Shown piece after piece: positions 45,557 to 56,309 of a stretch of DNA of 64,000 nt. The translations under genes and the position numbers were made by a program. Numbering within the stretch: position 1 is the stretch's first letter; every line of letters starts with the position of its first letter. The notes beneath the pieces were generated by a model. The model was given only the letters and a program-made list of their open reading frames with translations, had not been told where the DNA came from and did not search any database. This DNA comes from Larix kaempferi (Eukaryota; Streptophyta; Pinopsida; Pinales; Pinaceae): assembly GCA_027924585.1 (NCBI GenBank), contig BSBM01000597.1, positions 3,390,001-3,454,000 on the forward strand, written 5' to 3'.

Positions 45557-46600
45557 TGTTATAGCTTGAAATGACACCTCTCCATCCATGATGACACTTG
45601 CTTCCCTTGGTCGCATGATGACACTTCTTGAGATCAATTTCAATCACACAACAGGACATTTGTGGATGGAGGAGTCATTTGAGACACTAAAAATGGTTGA
45701 AATTACCTCATTCTTGACCCATTTGATGTATATGACCCTTAGGAACATTTTTCCAGACCAAACCATCTCCTGAAAATGAGCAAAAAAGCCTGTTTTGGGC
45801 CATTTTTCAATATGAGCGTTGGTACATAGGCATGATAGTAGCGTGTATACCCTACTGAGCGCGACTCCACTGTTTAAATAGTAGCGTGTGTATGCGACTT
45901 TGTATACTGTAGAGTAGCGTACACCCCTATTTTGGTCAAAATCTCGAAATTCGAGTAAGTTAAGTTGGTTGGGAAACCTCTCGAGCGGTTATAACTTCTT
46001 TTCCTCTTCCTCACTGACTATATAAGGAGGGTAGAAGGGCCATGTGAGGGGACCAAGCCCAATTACAAAGTTATGCTGGAGGAATGGAGACCCTCATCCC
46101 CCTCTCTTGTGCTTCAGTTTTGGTAAACCCTAGCACAGTTGATTAGAGGCTGGAATCTTTGGAGAACAGAAGTAGGAGACCTTGAATCTAGGTTTCGTAA
46201 AGTGCCAAGTTTGAAAGAAGGTATAACTGTATGTACTTGCTTTCATTCATTAATAAAGATCAGATGTTCTTCTCTTTCCAAATATGACCTATTAATGTGT
46301 CTTAGATTTGATTATAGTTCGATGTCTCTTTATATTATGGATATCAGTATTATATATGTAGTCAAATGTATTTGAGAAAGGTATCAAGTTGTTTTGCAGG
46401 TCTGGGCATTGCGACAATGGATAAACATTGAAGAGCGAGGGAGGCAAAGCTAGGATCAACCTTCTGAATAAGGTGCCTACATCTCTAAACCCTAATCTCT
46501 TCATTTATTTATTGTATCTGCAGAATGCTTGAAAGTCTATCTTTATCACCGTAAGTTGGTAGTTTCTCCCCTGAACTATAGGTGCATTTTCCCCACAACA
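45557..46600 (+). repeat. G2 5' LTR
   Basis: 1044 bp, TGTTATAGCTTGAAATGAC...TTCCCCACAACA. The TATA box (CTATATAAGG) lies at about 46018, 460 bp in, with the presumed R region after it. The frame at 46139-46375 (starting MIRGWNLWRT) recurs in the other two LTR copies and is LTR sequence, not a gene. Confidence 0.9.
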
Positions 46601-46603
46601 GAA

Positions 46604-46621
46604 TGGTGACTCCACTGGGGA
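46604..46621 (+). other. G2 primer binding site
   Basis: TGGTGACTCCACTGGGGA, separated from the LTR's terminal CA by GAA. A short gap between LTR and primer site is usual. The tRNA species was not identified with confidence. Confidence 0.65.
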
Positions 46622-48649
46622 AAGCCTAACTGCTTAGGGGTATCCAAGGTCATTTCTTCAGTCTTGTTTGATGGTATTTGTTCATTTTCTTGATTAGGAT
46701 CAGTTAGTAGGCTCTGTTTGACCCTGCTACGCTTTTTACAGACCCTTCCCATCCCTTGCAAACCCTTGTGGACCCGGTTGGGGGGTTTTAACCCCATTTT
46801 TCCAACTTTTTCCACCTGTACGCTACTGTTTGTACAACACAGTAGTGCCCATATGCTACTTTTCCTCTACACAATAGTGCCCATATTGCTATGGGCGCTA
46901 GTTTCCTTCATACACAGTAGCGCTCAAAATTTGGGTTTGATTTTTTTGAGTTTTTGGGTTGTCGACCCAAATCTAAGGGCTGTGGTTGCATTTTTTGGGG
47001 TCCCTGATGACCCTAGGTCTGAGTTAAACCACTGTAAGTGGTCTCCCATCCTTGTACTGATCCTACATTCATGATTTGAACCTCTTTTGATCAATTTGGG
47101 TTTGTTTGGAAATTTTTGGGGTTTGTTGACCCAAGTTGGGGGGTTGTGGACCTGTTTGGTGTTTTGTACCGTAATTTGAGTCTGACTGAACTTGCTTGCC
47201 CCATTTCCACTGGATTTGAAACCTCTTGAGTCTTCTTGACCCTGTTTGTATCTATTTGAGTGAAATTGCTCTTTTAGGTTGGTTTCTTATCCTCCCTTAT
47301 GCTTTTAGTTTTTCTTTTGTAGTGAAAGCTCAAGTGTTTTGGCTATTGTTCAAGACCTTGTTTGCATTGTTTATATGCAGACCTAAATTTACCAAACCAT
47401 ACTTCTTCGTAGGTCATTTGCTTCGTTTGGGTTTAAAAGTAGTTTTTGTACTCTTTTCCCAATGGTTGGCATGCTTACATCAATAAGAATTTGAAAGTCA
47501 TATTTGGTAGCTTTTACTGTTTCATAAAGAGAACCTGAAAGTTTCTTTGCTTTTGTTTTGATAGTAGGGTAGTTTCAGTTTTGTTTCTTACCTTTGAAAA
47601 GCATAAAGAATTTTGATTCATTTTCTGAATAGAGTACCTTGCAAGTGGCTTAAAATATTTTAGAGTGCTTTGCATAAAAAAGAACAAGTTTTCTTTTGCA
47701 TACCTAGTTGCTTGAGTAGCTGCATTCTTAGGTTTTGAGTTTATTTTTGTACATTTAGAATTTATTTTTACCTTTTTTGCATTCGAAAGAATAAAAAATT
47801 GCATTTGCACATGCATTCTAGATCAGAATTTTAAGACTTGCATTGAAAAGAAAAAGATTTGTTTGGTGGTAAATATTTCATTTTCAGTACTCTATCTCTA
47901 TTATAACCACTCTCACACACCCACTACCCTTTTTGAGTAAGCAAGTAACCTTTAAAATGAAATCTAATAAAATGTACTAGTAACATTTTCTTTTCTAGGT
48001 TACACTACACCAACTAGTCTTGGTTAGGATCTTGGGTTTAAAACACCTTAAACCACCCAAGATCACACATTACACAAAAATCGTAGTTCGACTATCACAG
48101 GTAAATCCATTTCACTCAAAGCTTGCCTGGGATCTATGCAGTAGGTCATTGCGAGATAAGATTGTTGGGAATACTCCTCCTACTTTCTGTGTCGAGCATA
48201 CGCTAGGATTGGATCGTGTTTGGGGACTCTTTCGAGTTTCGGGCTCAGTTACCCTGCCCACACCTTCTGATTCGACCGGTGACTGTTCCCCCAGGAGTTT
48301 TCGGTGTTGTGGTATCCTTAGTATCTGACTTGAGGTTCATACACAGGTGACAGCAGAGGGTATATCTGCTGTACCTAAGACAGACGTGGGAGGAAATCCC
48401 TTGCAGGTCTTTGGGAGGGCGGTTGGGTGATTCCAGCGCTTGCACCCTTAGTCATTGTATTGTGGACCCCGGGTAACTGTCTTTCTTCCTTCGTTGATCT
48501 GTTCTGGGCCCTCATCATCCCAGACTCTTCTCCGGAAGGCATCTGTTTTCCTAGTTTGATTTACCTAGGACCTTTTTTAGTGGTGTGCTCTTTGTGCTAC
48601 TTGTTTTAGTTTTCCTTAGAGAACTTCTTGTTCATTTGAGCAAGAAACT
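46622..48649 (+). other. G2 untranslated leader
   Basis: About 2 kb, T- and G-rich at first (repeated TTTGGGGTTTGTTGACCC-like words, 46780-47180), then AT-rich. Frames at 46718-47074, 47226-47486 and 48020-48328 have no recognisable domain. The CAGTAGCG and GTAGCGTGT words of the LTR recur near 46850-46920. Confidence 0.5.
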
Positions 48650-49579
48650 ATGTCTAGCATTCTGGCGAGTGCCAATCAAGGTACCCCTATTCTGGGGGAT
48701 CCTTGTGCTGTTCCATTCATTGGAAATATTGGTGCTCCCTTAGTGGCTACTCTGAATCTTTCTGGATTCACTATTGGGCTGTTGGTTTGGTTGTTTTCCA
48801 CTCCGAATGCCTTGCATGCTCCTAACGCTTCTTTTGTGAGCACCTCAAATCAAGAGCATCAGAACCCTGTGCCTCCTTTGCCAGTAACATCTTCTCCTCC
48901 TCCTTCTACCTCATGTGGCGAAAGTAGCAATACTAGTAACCAGCAGTCTAAAAGGAATAGACAGAGGTCATGCTAGGAGAAAACTTTTAGTCACTGAAAA
49001 TCATACTGAAAGTTTTTCTTCAACCACTATCAGTCATGTTGAGGACACGTCATTGATCACTGCTAGTCATATTAATGACAAGTCACCAGTTCCTGTGAGT
49101 CATACTGGAGACACTAGACCAACAACTGCAAGTCATGCTGAGGGAGTTGACATTGTCAACAAACCAAACAAACAGAAGCTTAAGTTTGCGAGGGAGATCA
49201 CCTTACTTACTTGTGCCCTGTACTTCCAGAAGTGCAAAAAGTGTGGTCCTTAGTTCAAAAGTCTGATGCTTCTGAGCAACTAGCCTCTGTGAGTCATGCT
49301 GGGGGCAAGCTGTCATCCAATGCTAGTCATGATGAGAGTACTGACATTGTAAAGGAGTCTCGACCTATAGGACGGAAACCAAAGTTCCCTTGTAAACTTT
49401 GTAAGGGAGATCACCTTACTCACCGATGCCCTGCCATTCCAGAGGCACGAAGAGTGTGGTCCATATCTGAAGGAACCTCTGTTCCTGAGTTGTCTATAGA
49501 TTCCCTACAATCAGATCAACCTTTGGTTGATAAAGTGGTTGAACCAATGCAATCTTTGGTCGACCCCACTCTTCCTTAG
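48650..49579 (+). pseudogene. G2 gag-like region with duplicated zinc-knuckle segment
   Basis: Three overlapping frames (48650-48976, 48915-49253, 49211-49579) together form one degenerate gag-like region. It has a short-period repeat of S-H-x-x-D/G (SHVEDTSLITA, SHINDKSPVPV, SHTGDTRPTTA, SHAEG) and a knuckle-like CKLCKGDHLTHRC (C-x2-C-x3-H-x4-C; near 49390-49430) followed by PAIPEARRVWS. The same knuckle segment occurs about 215 bp earlier (49170-49255), but a deletion of about 15-16 nt removed its first two cysteines and shifted the frame. No capsid domain was recognised. Confidence 0.65.
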
Positions 49580-49588
49580 GAGAGTGAA

Positions 49589-50380
49589 GTGATCGAATCG
49601 ATGCAATCTTCGACCGATCCCATCAGTCCTTCGGAGATTGATGCACCTACTGCTGAAGTCTTCTGCATTACCAGTTTGGATATTCCTGAAAAAGGGGGCA
49701 CTTCATCTATGCCATGTGAACCCCTACCAAGCCCTAGGATTGTTTCCTTTTATTGGAATAGTCTAGCCGACCCTCGTCTTCCTTCTTCGACACCTTTCCA
49801 GATAAAGGTTGATATCGAGAACCATACGGTTGATCGATGCATTGTTGATGAAGGTGCTTCTGTTAGTATCTTATCCTCTTATGCTTGGAGAGATTTGGGT
49901 TTCCCTAATGTTATTCCAGCTGTTAATTGGTCGTTGACCTTTGATAGAAGACCTAGTGAACCGATCGGATTCCTCCGTCAGGCACCTGTTACCTTGGGTG
50001 GAAAAATAGCCTTAGTTGATTTTATGGTTTTAAAGGACCCTATGGACTTTGATATGATCCTCAGGCATGATTACGTTTATGCTATGCATGCTATGGTGTC
50101 TACGCTTTTTCGTGTGATGCATTTTCCTCATAACGAAAACATTGTCACCATCGACCAGCTTGCATTCATTGATCCTCCTTATTACCCAACTGTAGACCAG
50201 TCAGATCCCTCGTCATTAAGCACTACTATGTCACATGGGACTTATGTGGCATATTGTTCCTTGAGTTCAACTGCTACTAAGAAGAAGTCTCTGAGTTCAT
50301 GCTTACCTTCTTGGGATTTAGTCCCAGCTTTTGACCAAGTGACACCTCCATCTGAATGTTTAGATATGTGTTCTATCTAG
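49589..50380 (+). CDS. G2 retropepsin-like protease region
   Basis: A 263-codon open frame. After an S/T/P-rich start it reads PSPRIVSFYWNSLADPRLPS, then DRCIVDEGASVSILSS, FDRRPSEPIGF, APVTLGGKIALVDFMV, ILRHDYVYAMHAMVSTLFRV and IVTIDQLAF. This is the aspartic protease domain found between gag and RT of plant Gypsy elements. The catalytic triplet is D-E-G and the second conserved motif is ILRHDYVYAM. No RT frame follows, so the polyprotein ends here or is truncated. A decayed relative is at 10577-11126. The frame probably continues the upstream gag after a stop at 49577. Confidence 0.7.
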   Translation: MIESMQSSTDPISPSEIDAPTAEVFCITSLDIPEKGGTSSMPCEPLPSPRIVSFYWNSLADPRLPSSTPFQIKVDIENHTVDRCIVDEGASVSILSSYAWRDLGFPNVIPAVNWSLTFDRRPSEPIGFLRQAPVTLGGKIALVDFMVLKDPMDFDMILRHDYVYAMHAMVSTLFRVMHFPHNENIVTIDQLAFIDPPYYPTVDQSDPSSLSTTMSHGTYVAYCSLSSTATKKKSLSSCLPSWDLVPAFDQVTPPSECLDMCSI

Positions 50381-50439
50381 GATGATATACTTCTTTCCGA
50401 TGAAGTTTCCTAGAGTCCATAGTACAGTCTGCCACTCAT

Positions 50440-51480
50440 TTGGATGTTGATCCAGTTGTAGTTATGTCCAACCCCGGTTTGACCTTAAAGTCTGATCTTC
50501 CTACTGTTGAGTCTTTGGACTCTCCTATAGATATGCAAATCGGTGTTCTTGCTGAGTTTGATTATGCTTCTAGAATTTTCAACTCCCATGATGATGAATT
50601 TGTTTCTCCAGATTCCATCATGTCCTTCAACTTTGATCTTCATCGTGAATTTGATCTTGTTGATTGTAAGTCCTTGGGCTTGGGTACCATAGAGTCTTCA
50701 ATTGAAAACTCTGCCTCATTTTTTCCTGTTGTTGATGATAGTGAAGTTGAAAGTATTTCTACCACAGTGACTTGTATCGGGTCTTTCTTTACATATGTTT
50801 TAGATATGATCCTGGTACTAATGTTTCTTGGAGACAGGATTCTTAGCTGGATGTATACTTGCTTACTGGTCCTTTTCAACACCTTGTGCGACCATGTCAG
50901 GTATATTCAGAACCTTGCATATAGGTTTAGGCTTCCCCACTGTTATGTTGCATTTGAACCTTTTGTTGTCCGAATTCACCAGAGGGTCGAACCTGTTGGA
51001 TATTGGTGTGTTAGCCATCTCTGTATGCATTGTGCACCGGTTCGATAGCAGAGCCTACCTAACATGGGTCACCCTAGTCAGCACCCTTATGCCATTCTTG
51101 TGCCCATGCTGAGTTTTTCTCATAGGCTTGGGAGCCTTTTTAGATTTACCATGACTTTGAGAAGAAGCCTCATATCTTTCTTCCTCATATATTTCTGGCC
51201 ATCCATGATAAGGCTCCCATCTTTGTGTTCAAATTTCATACACATCTATTATGATCCCGCTTGCACTAATGAGCCTGAAGCTGGCTTCCACGCTTTTAGC
51301 TCGTTATACAAGCCTCCATATCTGATCTCATTTTCACTAAGCCCTGTATCATTTTGCCCTCACAATTTGACACCTTTTACCTGGAGGAGACACACCCTAA
51401 GTGTCCTTATCTTTCTCATGTTCCTTGCATTAGGCATAGCTTTGTTCCATGCGCTTGGAGCTAGTTTTGCATGTCCCTGA
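50440..51480 (+). other. G2 region after protease: weak open frames, no RT
   Basis: Frames 50440-51048 and 51064-51480 contain D/E-rich then membrane-like hydrophobic stretches (for example YVLDMILVLMFLGDRIL, ISFFLIYFWPSM) but no RT, RNase H or integrase motif. They occupy the place where RT would start. They may be decayed non-pol sequence or chance; I assign no function. Confidence 0.35.
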
Positions 51481-51497
51481 CACTCTTCTCCTCCCAT

Positions 51498-51900
51498 TTC
51501 GAGCATTCTTATTTACTTCGAGCTCGTTAAAAACAGTAAGTAGGTTTCGAGCATTCTTCTTTTACTTCGAGGTCGTTAAAAACAGTAAGTAGGTTTCGAG
51601 CATTCTTCTTTACTTCGAGCTCGTTAAAAACAGTAAGTAGGTTTCGATCATTCTTCTTTTACTTCGAGCTCGTTAAAAACAGTAAGTAGGTTTCGAGCAT
51701 TCTTCTTTTACTTCGAGCTCGTTAAAAACAGTAAGTAGGTTATGAGCATTTCTTCCACCTTTCCTTCGAGCTCGTTAAAAACAGTAAGGAGGCTATGAGC
51801 ATTTCTTCCATCTTCACTTCAAGCTCGTTAAAAAAAGTAAGGAAGTTATGAACATTTTCCTATCTCCTTTGAGCTCATTAAAAACAGTAAGGAGGTCATG
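51498..51900 (+). repeat. G2 tandem array, about 49-bp units, eight copies
   Basis: Units start at 51498, 51546, 51595, 51643, 51692, about 51740, 51793 and 51846. Consensus: TTCGAGCATTCTTCTTTTAC, TTCGAGCTCGTTAAAA, ACAGTAAGTAGGT. The left five are nearly identical; the right three are longer and more diverged, and further relics (GGGCTCGTTAAAA) follow to 52030. Spacing and the lack of unique spacers exclude CRISPR. Confidence 0.9.
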
Positions 51901-52197
51901 AGTTTACTTTTCCGGACTCGTTAAACCTTTACAGAAAAGATCCCTATGGAGTTCTTTTAAGCCCTTTTCAGACTCCTCAAATAGGAAAAGTTTTCCGAGC
52001 ATAGTTGTCTTTTGGGCTCGTTAAAATAACTGAACCGACATCCACTTAGGTATAGAATTACCCCTTTTCCGAGCCTTGGTGGATAATTTACGGAAAAGGT
52101 ATACTCTAGGTATACTCTTGTATGTGCTAGAAGAGTTCTTCTTCCATCATTTTACACTTTTTCGGGGAAGGAGACTAACTTTACGAAAAAAGGACCT

Positions 52198-52480
52198 TTG
52201 GAGTCATCTTTAGGGTTTTCAGACTCTCGAAATGTGAAAACACCAAGCGAGCATTCACCTACCCGGGCTCGATATAAAATCCACGAATAGGTGTATAGAG
52301 GACTGTTTAAGTTTTTTAACTCTATAAGCAAGAAAACACCGCCGAGCACAGACCAATCCGGGCTCGATATAAAATCCACGGATAGGTGTATGGAGTTTTC
52401 TTCTAGGTTTTTCAGACTCCTTAAATATGAAAATATCGTCGAGCATGCTTTAGTTCTTTGTCAAGCTCGTTAAAAAATGA
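52198..52480 (+). repeat. G2 second array, about 95-bp units, three copies
   Basis: Units share a TTTAGGTTTTTCAGACTC-type head, GAAAACACCGCCGAGCA and CCGGGCTCGATATAAAATCC then ACGRATAGGTGTATRGAG; the third is partial. The GAGC...CTCG words link it to the 49-bp array. Confidence 0.75.
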
Positions 52481-53727
52481 AAAAGGAAAGGGAAGGGAAG
52501 AATGTTAAAACATCTTTCAATATGATGGCAGCAAGTCAACTATCTCCTTGAACAAAGCACCTGTTTTGAGTCTCTCAAACAAGTTGGGTTCTAGTGTTGG
52601 CCTTAGGGTAAACTTGATCTCAGAGTTCTTACTCCTCCGTTTGGTTAGTCTTCCAATCATATGGAGAATCTGTTAATGTCTCCTACATTGCAGACTTGCA
52701 TCGTGGTCCCTTTGTGTTCACAGCTGCCTAAGTCACTCTTGTGTCGTGCTCACTGTTCAAGGATATAACCTGTGTCGGCCATTCTACAGTTGCCTTGACC
52801 TCATGTGTCGGCCATTCCTTGGTGTCAGTATGTTTCATCATTTGTTTAGTCCTACTCCAAATTAGCTCATACCTGTTTGAGTGTCCCTCGTGTTGGATGA
52901 TGGAGGATGCATTAAGGCCTCCCTTCCAATGGAATTATTCCCATCGACTTCAGCTCATTGTGCTCTGGGAATGAAGTTTAGAGTTTCGGTTAGTACCTTG
53001 GGGATTGCAGTCATTAGTGGCAGTTTCCCTCGCTATTGGATAGATGGGAATACATCAATGTCTCCTATCCGATGGATTCTTCAACTGTTCGACGACAAGA
53101 CCACTTATTCGCACTTGCTTGAATGTACTAGGTACCTTGGGTTCCATTTTCATTATTGGTGGACACCCTCGCGTTTGTTAACGGTATACATTAATGACCG
53201 GTAATCAAACGATACCTCCCATGTTCGACAACAACTCATTTATTCGCATGGATAGGTTTGTACCTTGGATTGTTTTTGGATGAAGACCTTGGGATCCTCG
53301 ATAGCATCACCTCATTTATGTTATTTCCCAAGTTGCACAAGACTGAGCCACATTCTTTTTGGGCTCTTGATGAGACATAGATCCAGCTTGTTCTCTATGG
53401 CTATGTTCTCCAGTTTTGACATAGATCCACCTTGTATTTATGTGGCTATGTTTACACTTATGTTCCTCATGGATCCACGCTTGTATTTTAGTGGCCATGA
53501 TATATGCATCAGTATTTGGATCATTATTGTATCCTCTTGGAGGTCATGTTCCACCATTTGAACATGGACTGTTACCCCATGGATAAGTTTGTCTGACATT
53601 GCCTTTGCTTTCAGGTACTTCATTTGAGCCTATGATTCTTGGTTTCTTTGTTCCTCCATGATTCAACTCTTTGTTATTTATAATGTATTTCGGCCATCGT
53701 TTCTTGCACTCCCTCTGAACTCATACA
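52481..53727 (+). other. G2 3' non-coding region
   Basis: No protein motif. It contains duplicated words such as GTGTCGGCCATTC (52774, 52806) and a loosely repeated segment (CTCCTATCCGATGG / CCTCCCATGTTCG with TTCGACGACAAGACCACTTA and TTCGACAACAACTCATTTA, 53060-53260). Confidence 0.45.
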
Positions 53728-53739
53728 TTAGGGGGCATC
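53728..53739 (+). other. G2 polypurine tract
   Basis: TTAGGGGGCATC immediately before TGTTATAG of the 3' LTR, the expected plus-strand primer site. Confidence 0.7.
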
Positions 53740-54516
53740 TGTTATAGCTTGAAATGACACCTCTCCATCCGTGACGACACTTGCTTCCCTTGGTCACATG
53801 ATGACACTTCTTGATATCAAGTTCAGTCACACAACAGGACATTTGTGGATGGAGGAGTCATTTGGGACACTAAAAATGGTTGAAATTACCTCATTCTTGA
53901 CCCATTTGATGTATATGACACTTAGGAACATTTTTCCAAACCAAACCATCTCCTGAAAATGAGCAGAAAAGCCTGTTTTTGGCCATTTTTCAATATGAGC
54001 GCTGGTACACAGGCATGATAGTAGCGTGTATACCCTACTGAGCGCAACTCCACTGTTTAAATAGTAGCATGTGTACGCGACTTTGTATACTGTAGAGTAG
54101 CGTACACCCCTATTTTGGTCAAAATATCGAAATTCGAGTAAGTCAAGTTGGTTGGGAAACCTCTTGAGCGGTTATAACTTCTTTTCCTCTTCCTCACTGA
54201 CTATATAAGGAGGGTAGAAGGGCCATGTGAGGGGACCAAGCCCAATTACAAAGTTATGCTGGAGGAATGGAGACCCTCATCCCCCTCTCTTGTGCTTCAG
54301 TTTTGGTAAACCCTAGCACAGTTGATTAGAGGCTGGAATCTTTGGAGAACAGAAGCAGGAGACCTTGAATCTAGGTTTCATGAAGTGCCAAGCTTGAAAG
54401 AAGGTATAACTATATGTACTTGCTTTCATTCATTAATAAATATTAGATGTTCTTCTCTTTCCAAATATGACCTTTTAATGTGTCTTAGATTTGATTATAG
54501 TTTGATGTCTCTTTAT
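53740..54516 (+). repeat. G2 3' LTR, truncated at base 777
   Basis: Aligns with 45557-46333 over 777 bp with the same length, then stops at CTCTTTAT. The remaining 267 bp of the LTR (most of U5) are replaced by an inverted LTR. Confidence 0.88.
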
Positions 54517-54518
54517 TC

Positions 54519-55562
54519 TATTGTGGGGAAAATGCACCTATAGTTCAAGGGAGAAACTACCAACTTACGGTGATAAAGATAGACTTTCAAGCATTCTGCA
54601 GATACAACAAATAAATGAAGAGATTAGGGTTTAGAGATGTAGGCACCTTATTCAGAAGGTTGATCCTAGCTTTTCCTCCCTCGCTCTTCAATGTTTATCC
54701 AGTGTCGCAATGCCCAGACCTGCAAAACAACTTGATACCTTTCTCAAATACATTTGACTACATATATAATACTGATATCCATAATATAAAGAGACATCAA
54801 ACTATAATCAAATCTAAGACACATTAATAGGTCATATTTGGAAAGAGAAGAACGTCTGATCTTTATTAATGAATGAAAGCAAGTACATATAGTTATACCT
54901 TCTTTCAAGCTTGGCACTTCACGAAACCTAGATTCAAGGTCTCCTGCTTCTGTTCTCCAAAGATTCCAGCCTCTAATCAACTGTGCTAGGGTTTACCAAA
55001 ACTGAAGCACAAGAGAGGGGGATGAGGGTCTCCATTCCTCCAGCATAACTTTGTAATTGGTCTTGGTCCCCTCACATGGCCCTTCTACCCTCCTTATATA
55101 GTAAGTGAGGAAGAGGAAAAGAAGTTATAACCGCTCAAGAGGTTTCCAAACCAACTTAACTTACTCGAATTTCGATATTTTGACCAAAATAGGGGTGTAC
55201 GCTACTCTGCAGTATACAAAGTCGCGTACACATGCTACTATTTAAATAGTGGAGTCGCGTTCAGTAGGGTATACATGCTACTATCATGCCTATGTACGAG
55301 CGCTAATATTGAAAAATGGCCAAAAACAGGCTTTTCTGCTCATTTTCAGGAGATGGTTTGGTCTGGAAAAATGTTCCTAAGGGTCATATACATCAAATGG
55401 GTCAACAATGAGGTAATTTCTACCATTTTTAGTGTCCCAAATGACTCCTCCATCCACAAATGTCATGTTGTGTGACTGAACTTGATCTCAAGAAGTGTCA
55501 TCATGCGACCAAGGGAAGCAAGTGTCGTCATGGATGGAGAGGTGTCATTTCAAGCTATAACA
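54519..55562 (-). repeat. G2 complete LTR in inverted orientation
   Basis: Reverse complement of the full 1044-bp LTR, same length. On the plus strand it runs TATTGTGGGGAAAATGC (U5 end, TG changed to TA) to CAAGCTATAACA (U3 start). With 53740-54516 it makes an imperfect palindrome with 777-bp arms and a 269-bp spacer. The frame at 54744-54980 on the minus strand is the LTR-internal one. Confidence 0.9.
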
Positions 55563-55900
55563 TCCAGCCCTTACTTTTTCACTGTGGGAGAACACATCTA
55601 CACCTTTGTGAAAAATGGCTTTAGCCCTTACATCTTCACCATGGGAGAACACATCTGCACCTTGTGAAGAATGGATCCAGCCCTTACATATTTACCGTGG
55701 GAGAACACATATACACCTTGTAAAGAATGGCTCCATCTGTTACATATTTACCATGGGAGAACACATCTTCACCTTGTAAAGAATGGCTTCATCCCTTACA
55801 TATTCACTGTGGGAGAACACATCTACACCTTGTGAAGAATGGATCAGCAATTACATCATGACCTTGGGAGAACACATCTACACCATGTCTAAAACGACCA
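55563..55900 (-). repeat. C3 tandem array, about 57-bp units
   Basis: About six units of GTGGGAGAACACATCTACAC, CTTGTGAAGAATGG, MTCCAGCCCTTACATATT, CAC. The array begins with the right-hand TCCAG target duplication of G2. Related units lie in C1 at 39949-40065. Confidence 0.8.
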
Positions 55901-56309
55901 TGTGCATATGTGTCTTTGGAACTCATCACACATGATCCAACTGATCATGCAATGCATCCACCTGATACATATCATCACATATGATTGTCTTGATGCATAA
56001 CATCCATAGTATCATCCCGATGCTCATCACACATGATCATCCTAATCATCGTCACTGCATCGTCCTAATGCATGTCATCCTACATGATCTAGCTGATCAT
56101 ACAAAGCATCCACCTGATGCATATACATATACATGATCCAACTGATCATACAAAGCATCCGACTGATGCATATCCAAAGCAGTAACTAGAGCATCGTCCT
56201 GATGCTAATCACACAACACTTACATCCACAGCCATGGGAGGGATCCTCCTACCACCATGCTTGGAATGGCTCCTGCAAATGTGTCACATCACTTCTTCCT
56301 AGAAGTATG
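55901..56309 (-). repeat. C3 degenerate GATCCAACTGATCAT array
   Basis: Counterpart of C2 array 2: ATGATCCAACTGATCATGC, AAAGCATCCACCTGATGCAT and ATCATCCTGATGCTCATC-like words to about 56215. A unique stretch ending in the RNase H frame follows. Confidence 0.65.

Larger units (their letters stand above)
45557..55562 (+). mobile_element. G2: non-autonomous Gypsy element with inverted terminal LTR
   Basis: A 10,006-bp insertion flanked by TCCAG (45552-45556) and TCCAG (55563-55567). Order: 5' LTR 45557-46600, primer site, 2-kb leader, gag-like and protease frames, tandem arrays, polypurine tract 53728-53739, 3' LTR bases 1-777 (53740-54516), two bases, then a full LTR inverted (54519-55562). No reverse transcriptase, RNase H or integrase was found, so it would need proteins in trans. 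The uninterrupted C1 copy near 40005-40030 shows the empty site. The minus-to-plus LTR identity looks high, so insertion is fairly recent. Confidence 0.85.

Noticed and set aside
46139-46375. Apparent gene starting MIRGWNLWRT, repeated at 54322-54543 and (minus) 54744-54980
   Set aside because: All three lie at the same offset inside copies of the G2 LTR; the frame is LTR sequence and is truncated where the LTR is truncated.
51498-51900. CRISPR-like array
   Set aside because: Units are contiguous with no unique spacers and the context is a plant retrotransposon; it is an ordinary tandem repeat.
54517-54519. Later insertion of a solo inverted LTR into the G2 3' LTR
   Set aside because: The missing 267 bp of the 3' LTR does not reappear on the right, and the only target duplication (TCCAG) flanks the whole G2 unit.
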